Positions 14,860 to 20,520 of a stretch of 20,520 nucleotides of DNA are shown here, piece after piece. Position 1 is the stretch's first letter. Each line of letters starts with the position of its first letter. The DNA lies in contig CAPNGW010000008.1 in NCBI GenBank assembly GCA_948665105.1, positions 4,054 to 24,573 of the forward strand. The letters run 5' to 3'. The notes under the pieces are model-generated. The model made no database searches, was not told where the DNA came from, and was given only the letters and a program-made list of their open reading frames with translations. This stretch comes from an uncultured Lachnospiraceae bacterium. Lineage in GTDB: Bacteria > Bacillota > Clostridia > Lachnospirales > Lachnospiraceae. Position numbers and translations under genes: made by a program.

Positions 14860-16368
14860 TTATATCATATAATTTATAATTTTCTGTTCCGTCAAACCAT
14901 TCGTTCTGAGAAATTCACCAGTTTTAATCCCATCCTTTAAAATCAGGATACGGTCACTCATACCAATCAGTTCCGGCAGCTCTTCCGATATCAGCACAAT
15001 GGATTTCCCCTGCTTTTTCATTTCGGATATCAATTGATACATCGTTGCTTTCACACCAATATCTACGCCTCTGGTGGGGCAATCCATAATCAGAATATCT
15101 GCATCACATGCAACCCATTTTCCGAAGGCCACCTTCTGTTTGTTTCCTCCTGAAAGGTTGTTTACCTCCTGATCCGGTGACTGACATTTGATGGAAAATT
15201 TTTCAATTTGCCGATTTACATAAGCACGCTCTTTTTTCTTTGAGACAAATATCTTCCATACTTTGTTTAGTTCATACCCTGTGCTTGATATGTTTTCATA
15301 AATCGGAGCATGGATGGATAAAGATTCTGCATCTCGTTCCTTGGAAATATAACCCACACCATTTTTTACAGCCACCATTGTGGAGGTAATGGTTACCTGC
15401 TTTTGTGGCAGTGTAACCTTTCCATTCAGTATCAGCTCTTCTCCATAAAGAGCTTTACCCAGGATATGCATACCGCAATGAGACAATCCGCCAATTCCCA
15501 GGATCTCACCCTTGTGCAATTCCAGTGAAAAATTCATCAATGTTTTTGAAGTAGTTATATTTTCCGCTTTTAAAACCACTTCGTCTTCATAACCATCATT
15601 ATCGTTACGATAATAGTTTCCATTGATCTCCCGTCCAATCATCATTTGACGAATAATAGCTTCGTTAAATTCTTCTTTTTCAACGGTTCCCACAAGTTCG
15701 CCATCTCTTAAAACCGTTGTTCTGTCACACTGTTCCATTAATTCGGCAACATCATGGGTAATCAGAAGAATACTCGCTCCATTATCTGCCAGACGACGTA
15801 TCACTTGATACAAAAGTTTTCTTCCTTCACCGGAAAGCGCTGTGGTTGTCTCATCAACAACCAGCAATTTCACATCGCCATACACTGCCTTTGCGATTTC
15901 AACCAATTTTCTTTCCTGCATATCCAAGGAGGATGTCCTTACTGAGGCTGTTAAATCTGTCACTCCTATGGCATCCAAAGCTTTTTGTGCTTCCCGCTGC
16001 ATGGCTGCTTTGTTGATAAGAATTCCTTTTCTAAACTGCGACTCTTTTCCTAAAAAAAGATTCTCTGCCACGGTCATACTGTCAATGGTTCCGCTTTCCT
16101 GAACCACGATACGTATCCCGTGCTCTTCTGCCCACAATGCATTGTCCGGTTTCCATTCTTCTCCCAAAAAAGTCATTTCTCCTCCATCAGGCTTATAAAT
16201 TCCTGCAAACACAGATGTCAGAGTTGATTTTCCGCTTCCGTTTTCACCAATCAGACCATGGACAGTTCCCTTTTCCACTTCAAAATCAACAGATTTCAAA
16301 GCCTGTGTAGGGCCAAAGTTTTTGGAAATATTCTTGCACCTCAGAACAATCTCCTTCTTACTTTTCAC
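14860..16368 (-). CDS. CUT2 sugar ABC transporter ATPase, RbsA/MglA-type
   Basis: Fused double ATPase energising the CUT2 importer, 502 residues from the GTG at 16368, matching RbsA length. That start has AGGAGG about 10 bases upstream; the longer ORF to 16566 has no ribosome site and would cover the promoter at 16448-16475. Domain 1: Walker A GENGSGKST (41-49), Q-loop Gln90, Walker B LLVVDETTTAL (168-178), switch THD, but a degenerate signature SSLDMQERK (146-154). Domain 2: degenerate Walker A GGLSHCGMHILG, intact signature LSGGNKQK (405-412), and Walker B ILIMDCPTRGVD, where Cys430 replaces the catalytic Glu. Only the composite site of domain 1 Walker motifs with the domain 2 signature looks competent. 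It is the first gene of the transport/catabolism operon. Confidence 0.95.
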   Translation of the reverse strand: MKSKKEIVLRCKNISKNFGPTQALKSVDFEVEKGTVHGLIGENGSGKSTLTSVFAGIYKPDGGEMTFLGEEWKPDNALWAEEHGIRIVVQESGTIDSMTVAENLFLGKESQFRKGILINKAAMQREAQKALDAIGVTDLTASVRTSSLDMQERKLVEIAKAVYGDVKLLVVDETTTALSGEGRKLLYQVIRRLADNGASILLITHDVAELMEQCDRTTVLRDGELVGTVEKEEFNEAIIRQMMIGREINGNYYRNDNDGYEDEVVLKAENITTSKTLMNFSLELHKGEILGIGGLSHCGMHILGKALYGEELILNGKVTLPQKQVTITSTMVAVKNGVGYISKERDAESLSIHAPIYENISSTGYELNKVWKIFVSKKKERAYVNRQIEKFSIKCQSPDQEVNNLSGGNKQKVAFGKWVACDADILIMDCPTRGVDIGVKATMYQLISEMKKQGKSIVLISEELPELIGMSDRILILKDGIKTGEFLRTNGLTEQKIINYMI

Positions 16369-16447
16369 AAATTCCACTCCTCCTTTTTCATAACACCCCG
16401 TCATTCTGACGATTTTTGATTCAATGAATGAGTTACCTTCGTTTAAT

Positions 16448-16475
16448 ATTATATATCGTTTCCCTTTTTCGACAA
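16448..16475 (-). promoter_or_regulatory. Promoter of the CUT2/sulfatase/GH3 operon
   Basis: On the minus strand TTGTCG (16475-16470), a 16-base spacer and TATAAT (16453-16448). The -10 is perfect, and the -35 and spacing are suboptimal, as expected for an activated promoter. The start would fall near 16441, about 73 bases before the ATPase GTG. Two small near-palindromes lie in the leader (16399-16411 and 16418-16432). An AraC-type activator site is expected just upstream but I could not identify it. Confidence 0.65.
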
Positions 16476-16543
16476 TTCTATTTCTTGTTATATATTTCCC
16501 ATTTTTGTACCTTTTACCGGGCAAAATATTTTTAAACCAAATC

Positions 16544-16587
16544 AAAAGACAAGAATAGGATAACAAATATACCTATTCTTGTCTTTT
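16544..16587 (-). terminator. Perfect 16-bp inverted repeat over the regulator stop codon
   Basis: CCTATTCTTGTCTTTT (16572-16587) and AAAAGACAAGAATAGG (16544-16559) are perfect inverted copies with a 12-base loop. The first transcribed arm contains the regulator's last four codons and its stop. In minus-strand RNA the hairpin ends in UUUU, itself part of the stem, then GAUUUGGUUU. It is probably a terminator or attenuator separating the regulator transcript from the operon promoter about 70 bases further on. Confidence 0.6.
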
Positions 16588-19050
16588 AATCAAATACAAA
16601 CAAACTTCATGCGGTTTCAATTTCTTATATATATGATAACGATCTTCTATTATTTCATACTGGGAACGTTTCTCAGGATAACTTACAGATTTTAAATATA
16701 ATACATCATTTCTGTCAGGATAATCAAAGGCCCCCAATTGAAGCCAATTATCAAAACTGGAACCCTTTTCCCTGTTAATTGTAAATTGTTCTACTTTATA
16801 TTCTCCCGGCTGTATATCATTAAGGCATAGGTTGACCTCCTTTTCATAGCGGCTCTCAAAACAGCTATACACTTCTCCAATGCTCTTAATCGTCCACTCT
16901 CCTCTGCAATAGGACTTTTTATAGTGAACATAATGGTAAAGCAGAATCGCGTATCGATCTTTATCTGCCGTGATAAAAATACCTTTTTGATTGCAAACCA
17001 CCCGGCCTGTAAGCTCGTTCATAAATTGCAGTGCAAAATAAATGGGTTTTTTAATCCCGTCATTGTTAATCAGTCCCTTTCCCCCCACAAAAGCACTACC
17101 TACATTTACCAGACCCATTGTATCCGATAAAAACCAGTATCCAAAGCTTTTTGCCACCGTATAACAATCACAAATATTTTTCACAAAATAAGCTGCTCCA
17201 AATGCTGTGCCATTTGTTACCTCGTCTATTTGATGACTAAGATTCCATTGGGTAATGTAAATCGGAAGGGCTTCCATCCCATGCCGTTTTAACTTTTGCT
17301 TCAGCAGATTCAGAGTATCCCTCATATACTCGGCATTGGAAGAGGGTAAAATCCTCTTCAATTTTGCAAGGGCAATACGCTCATTGGATTGACACGTTAT
17401 CAGCGGATTATATTTATCATGGGGATATACCACCAACGATATAAAATCCGGTTTTACAGACTGCTTTATCCCAAACTCCAAAAAACGCTCCATCCAATCA
17501 GAATTCACAGCCATATAGGAAGTAATGCCCGGTGTTCCAATTTCTGCCTTTGGAATATTTTGCCGAATCACGTTATAGGTATTCTGATACAGCCAGCAAA
17601 ACTCATCAAAATCTCCGGACCACCATTCCTCCACATCTGCATTATCCCAAATCTGATATTTCCAAGACTCTACCTCGCGCCTGGAATAACGTTTGATAAA
17701 ATGCTGTAACAACGCCTGAATTAAATCAATCCATTTTTGCATACGTTTAGGAGGCATCATATAGCCTCCTGCAATACTGTCCCCCAGAAATCTGTTTGCC
17801 AAAAGTCGGGGCATATACCCCAATTCTATATAGGGTTTTGCATTGATTCCCAAAATAAAATCAATTACCTTGTCTATATAGAAAAAACTATATCTTGCCT
17901 TTCCTTCCTTATCTTCATTGTATACTTTCATACTGTCATTCAGCAAACCATGAAAATGCACATATTTGAAATGTATCATCTCTTGCAGTTCTTTTAACTG
18001 TTGCTGGACGTCTGAATTTAAAATGTCAATGGCATTTCCCACATTAATCAGCTCTTTCCAGGCATATTTCATAGGGGATGATTTTTGCTTCATCGTAATA
18101 TGCAGCACGTCCGCCTGTTTCTGTTCCGGAATAATCGCCTGCTGTTCTCCATTGATAATGACTTCATCTAAATATTTTGCCACTTCCATGGCAGAGCCGG
18201 TTTTTTCCATTTCATTCTCTGTAAGATTCGGCTTCGTATCATCCCAGCTGACAATCTCTTTCTCCCGAAAAGCACTGGGAGAAATTCCATAGTATTTTTT
18301 AAATTCCATCCCCAATGATTTTATACTGGGGTATCCATTGTCTTCTGCAATCTGTGTAATACTGTTTTTCGTATTTAGAAGATCGTATCTGGCACTCTGT
18401 ATACGAACATGGGAAAGGTATTCTTTAAAGCTGATTCCCGTCTCTTTGCGAAACATTTTTGAAAAATATGTCGATGAAAAATGAAACGTTTCTGATATCC
18501 GATTCAACGAAAGTTCTTCTGAATAATGATCATATATATATTTCTTAATCTCATGAATTGTCTGGGTCTTGTACTTTTGACTCTCAGAATAGTTCTCAAA
18601 ATATGTGCTCAAGCAAATTACCAGCATAATCAAATATTGTTGCACAAACAACTCATATCCATTTTTTTTGTTCAGATAACACTGAGTCAACTGTGCAATG
18701 ATAAAACGCAATCGGTTATTCTCTATCTGACTTCCTGTCCATTCTCCAGAAGGAGAAACGAACTCACTGTTATCCAATCCATCTACCAGCTGCTTTGGAA
18801 TATATAACCTGACGAAAAGAGAACCTGCTTCTACTTCCATAGCATGATTTTCCAGCGGATTACAAATATGAATGCTATTGTCTTTCAGCAAGACGTTCTT
18901 TCCTTCGGTAAAGCAAAGACCCGCACCACGGAAAAGCCAGATGATTTCATGGCAATTATGCCAATGCTTGTCTTCTTCAACGCTTTCTCCAATCTCTAAC
19001 ACCAGCTCTTTATAAAATAACGGTTTGACATCCATATAATGTGTTTCCAT
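16573..19050 (-). CDS. AraC-family regulator with a degenerate GH39-like sensor domain
   Basis: Transcriptional regulator, 825 residues. Residues about 25-90 form a cupin-like AraC arm (HWHNCHEIIWLFRGAGLCF). Residues 165-263 are the double helix-turn-helix: LNRISETFHFSSTYFSKMFR, then ITQIAEDNGYPSIKSL and YYGISPSAFRE. After a polar linker, about 310-825 resembles GH39 beta-xylosidases: FKYVHFHGLLNDSM, IELGYMP, WKYQIWDNAD, DFISLVVYPHD, PIYITQWNLS and LSDTMG. In active GH39 enzymes the acid/base lies in WNEPN and the nucleophile in TEW. Here these read WDNAD (Asn470) and TQW (Gln601), so hydrolysis should be lost and the domain probably binds sugar as a signal. GGAGGG lies 8 bases before the ATG. 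It has its own consensus promoter and precedes the operon it likely activates. Confidence 0.92.
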   Translation of the reverse strand: METHYMDVKPLFYKELVLEIGESVEEDKHWHNCHEIIWLFRGAGLCFTEGKNVLLKDNSIHICNPLENHAMEVEAGSLFVRLYIPKQLVDGLDNSEFVSPSGEWTGSQIENNRLRFIIAQLTQCYLNKKNGYELFVQQYLIMLVICLSTYFENYSESQKYKTQTIHEIKKYIYDHYSEELSLNRISETFHFSSTYFSKMFRKETGISFKEYLSHVRIQSARYDLLNTKNSITQIAEDNGYPSIKSLGMEFKKYYGISPSAFREKEIVSWDDTKPNLTENEMEKTGSAMEVAKYLDEVIINGEQQAIIPEQKQADVLHITMKQKSSPMKYAWKELINVGNAIDILNSDVQQQLKELQEMIHFKYVHFHGLLNDSMKVYNEDKEGKARYSFFYIDKVIDFILGINAKPYIELGYMPRLLANRFLGDSIAGGYMMPPKRMQKWIDLIQALLQHFIKRYSRREVESWKYQIWDNADVEEWWSGDFDEFCWLYQNTYNVIRQNIPKAEIGTPGITSYMAVNSDWMERFLEFGIKQSVKPDFISLVVYPHDKYNPLITCQSNERIALAKLKRILPSSNAEYMRDTLNLLKQKLKRHGMEALPIYITQWNLSHQIDEVTNGTAFGAAYFVKNICDCYTVAKSFGYWFLSDTMGLVNVGSAFVGGKGLINNDGIKKPIYFALQFMNELTGRVVCNQKGIFITADKDRYAILLYHYVHYKKSYCRGEWTIKSIGEVYSCFESRYEKEVNLCLNDIQPGEYKVEQFTINREKGSSFDNWLQLGAFDYPDRNDVLYLKSVSYPEKRSQYEIIEDRYHIYKKLKPHEVCLYLIKRQE

Positions 19051-19113
19051 GTCATACCCTCCGTTTCAATTACCTACCTCTGCAATCTCTATCAAATCCC
19101 CCGCTCCAACCCC

Positions 19114-19129
19114 TCGTAAACGTATACGA
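19114..19129. promoter_or_regulatory. 16-bp near-perfect palindrome with central CG in the regulator leader
   Basis: TCGTAAACGTATACGA is palindromic except for one base pair and has the central CG of LacI/CcpA-type operators, with partial agreement to the catabolite-response (cre) consensus. It lies about 80-95 bases downstream of the predicted start of the AraC-type regulator transcript, where a roadblock repressor could act. Its core differs from the CTAATCGTTTAG sites near 4757-5985. Confidence 0.45.
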
Positions 19130-19215
19130 AGCAAGCTTATTTTTCCCGGCTCCTGCCAATATACCGTTTTTTACTTTGCAAAACCTGTCATCGTTCTGCC
19201 AATAATTTTATTTGT

Positions 19216-19244
19216 ATTATATCCAGCCCGCAACTTACTGTCAA
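19216..19244 (-). promoter_or_regulatory. Consensus sigma-A promoter of the AraC-type regulator
   Basis: TTGACA (19244-19239), a 17-base spacer and TATAAT (19221-19216) on the minus strand, both perfect consensus. The start near 19209 gives a leader of about 160 bases before the 19050 ATG, long for this type of gene. I recognise no riboswitch in it. Together with the palindrome and the terminator, this explains the gene-free stretch from 19051 to 19440. Confidence 0.9.
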
Positions 19245-19326
19245 GAAAAAGAGCATGAGCCTGCGGCTGGCAAAGCTTGATCTGCGATGCCTTTTTTCTT
19301 GCCTTTCCTGGATTTATCCGTAGCAG

Positions 19327-19357
19327 AAAAAAGAAGCCCAGGCTGTTTTTGGGCTTC
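19327..19357 (-). terminator. Intrinsic terminator after the RNA methyltransferase gene
   Basis: On the minus strand GAAGCCCA (19357-19350) and TGGGCTTC (19340-19333) form an 8-bp stem with a 9-base loop, followed at once by TTTTTT. It ends the phosphofructokinase/methyltransferase transcript about 85 bases after the stop and insulates the downstream AraC promoter. Confidence 0.93.
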
Positions 19358-19440
19358 GCCAATTCTATATAATCCATGCAGGAACTCCTTATGTATGCTT
19401 CTCATAAGCCTCTGTATTTATGCAGCTCTAAAATTACTTT

Positions 19441-20310
19441 TTATATTTTCACGGAAATATGTGATACGTCAAGTTTATGCCGCCGCTGTCTGTTCACCTC
19501 ATACATTAAAATCCCCGCTGCCATGGCCGCATTTAAGGACTCCACCTGGCCGGCCATGGGGATACGGATGTAGGTGTCTGCCAATCCCGCAGCCTCATCT
19601 GTCAGGCCGTTCCCCTCATTTCCAATCAGAAATGCGCATCCCTTGCCATAATCTGGCTCATCGTAAGACTGTTGTCCCTTTAAGTGCGCTGCATATACGG
19701 ATACCCCCTGCCGTTTTATTTTCCCAATGGTTTCCGGCAAGTGGTCGGTGATGTAAAAGGGCACCCGGTACAGGGAGCCCATGGTGGAGCGAATCACCTT
19801 GGGATGAAATAAATCCACAGTGGTGCGGTTCATAATAATCCCGCTCACTCCCGCCCCTTCCCCGGTGCGAAGCATGGTGCCTAAGTTTCCCGGGTCCTGG
19901 ATGCTTTCCAGAATTAACAGGTGGGGGGCAGATACCACTTCCCGCCGGCCCCATGATATTCCTTCACTGGTTTCTTCCATCTGCCGTGATGGGACATTTC
20001 CCGTCAGCAAATCCTCCAGAGTGTACTCCGGCATCCGCACCAGACACAGTATCCCCTGGGGGGTCTGGGTATCGCTGATGGCCTTAAACACCGAATCTGA
20101 CACCACTTCATACTGATAGCCCGCCAAGGCCTCCTCTGCCCGCATAAAATACGATTCCGACACATACACCTTTTCCACCCATTCCTTTGGGGCTTCAAGG
20201 GCCATCTTGGGGCCTTCCACCACAAAAACCCGCTGTTGCCAGCGGGCCTTTGATTTCTTCTGAAGCTGTAAAATATGTTTCATCTGCGGATTACTGATAC
20301 TTGTAATCAT
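19441..20310 (-). CDS. SpoU/TrmH-family RNA 2'-O-methyltransferase
   Basis: S-adenosylmethionine-dependent RNA methyltransferase of the SPOUT class, 289 residues. The N-terminal substrate-binding domain (ITSISNPQMKHILQLQKKSK, then RVFVVEGPKMALEA) is typical of the rRNA-methylating subgroup. The C-terminal knot carries motif 1 (ESIQDPGNLGTMLRTGEGAG), motif 2 (LIGNEGNGL) and motif 3 (RIPMAGQVESLNAAMAAGI). The ATG at 20310 has GGAG 8 bases upstream; the in-frame ATG at 20352 would overlap the preceding gene. It starts 20 bases after the phosphofructokinase stop and ends in a clear terminator, so these two share a transcript. The target is probably ribosomal RNA; the exact nucleotide cannot be assigned. 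Confidence 0.94.
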   Translation of the reverse strand: MITSISNPQMKHILQLQKKSKARWQQRVFVVEGPKMALEAPKEWVEKVYVSESYFMRAEEALAGYQYEVVSDSVFKAISDTQTPQGILCLVRMPEYTLEDLLTGNVPSRQMEETSEGISWGRREVVSAPHLLILESIQDPGNLGTMLRTGEGAGVSGIIMNRTTVDLFHPKVIRSTMGSLYRVPFYITDHLPETIGKIKRQGVSVYAAHLKGQQSYDEPDYGKGCAFLIGNEGNGLTDEAAGLADTYIRIPMAGQVESLNAAMAAGILMYEVNRQRRHKLDVSHISVKI

Positions 20311-20330
20311 AGCGCTTTCTCCATCCCACA

Positions 20331-20520
20331 CTAGATGGACAGGTTCTGGCAAATCTTAAACTGGTACTCGGAAATCTGCTTCTTCATGGACAGGGCCTCG
20401 TCGATATCAAAATCCACGTAATCCCCGTGGCGGTATCCCACCACACGGTTGCTCTTGCCCTGGCACAGCAAATCCACTGCCAGAGCCCCCATGGTGGAGG
20501 CGTACACCCGATCCTTGCAG
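20331..20520 (-). CDS. pfkA: 6-phosphofructokinase, C-terminal fragment (window edge)
   Basis: The last 62 codons of a gene entering from the right edge. The sequence DRVYASTMGALAVDLLCQGK, then NRVVGYRHGDYVDFDIDEAL and SMKKQISEYQFK, matches the C-terminus of ATP-dependent phosphofructokinases ('RVLASRMGAYAIDLLLAG...VGI....LVxxDI.EAL'). The enzyme phosphorylates fructose 6-phosphate in glycolysis. The catalytic part lies outside the window, so ATP or PPi dependence cannot be judged. The TAG at 20331-20333 is followed 20 bases later by the methyltransferase ATG. Confidence 0.75.
   Translation of the reverse strand, partial: CKDRVYASTMGALAVDLLCQGKSNRVVGYRHGDYVDFDIDEALSMKKQISEYQFKICQNLSI

Noticed and set aside
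16369..16566. N-terminal extension of the ATPase gene in the open frame
   Set aside because: The extra 66 codons cover a TATAAT promoter, lack family similarity and have no ribosome site; the GTG at 16368 gives the normal RbsA length.
19169..19189. Seven-codon open frame (MTGFAK) in the AraC leader as a regulatory uORF
   Set aside because: It has no visible ribosome site and no hairpin pair that would make it a leader peptide.
19171..19377. A 68-codon minus-strand open frame upstream of the AraC regulator
   Set aside because: It spans the methyltransferase terminator and the consensus promoter, and has no ribosome site, so translation is very unlikely.

Overview
The window looks like a chromosomal segment of a low-to-mid-GC anaerobic Firmicute, most probably a gut Lachnospiraceae/Clostridia species. 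This rests on AGGAGG-type ribosome sites, consensus sigma-A promoters, lipoprotein-type solute-binding proteins, a very large AraC regulator and cytoplasmic glycoside hydrolases served by ABC importers. The genus is inference. All genes but one small one lie on the minus strand, so they read from right to left.

Right edge (19325-20520): the end of a phosphofructokinase gene and a SpoU/TrmH-type RNA methyltransferase, closed by a clear intrinsic terminator. This is ordinary core-genome material with higher GC.

Central block (6510-19050, visibly more AT-rich): one catabolic locus. A perfect-consensus promoter drives an 825-aa AraC regulator. Its C-terminal half resembles a GH39 glycosidase but lacks both catalytic glutamates, which suggests a sugar sensor. 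After a perfect inverted repeat over the regulator's stop codon, a second promoter starts a seven-gene operon: an RbsA-type ATPase, a permease, a type-1 sugar-binding lipoprotein, a second permease, an S1 sulfatase with the CxPSR formylglycine motif, a URO-D/MtaA-like protein, and a GH3 beta-glycosidase. None of the three enzymes has a signal peptide. The inferred scheme is import of a small, possibly sulfated glycoside, followed by cytoplasmic desulfation, an unknown URO-D-like step, and glycosidic cleavage.

Middle (6057-6474): a small conserved-looking hypothetical gene on the plus strand with its own promoter and a long hairpin after it.

Left block (1-6019, higher GC): a LacI-family regulator with an autoregulatory operator, followed by a CUT1 transporter (binding lipoprotein plus two MalF/MalG-type permeases, no ATPase), a small degraded coding remnant, and a GH29 alpha-L-fucosidase cut by the window edge. 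Three copies of the CTAATCGTTTWG operator tie the regulator to its own promoter and to the transporter promoter. The block probably imports and degrades fucosylated oligosaccharides.

No tRNA, rRNA, CRISPR array, transposase or integrase was recognised.
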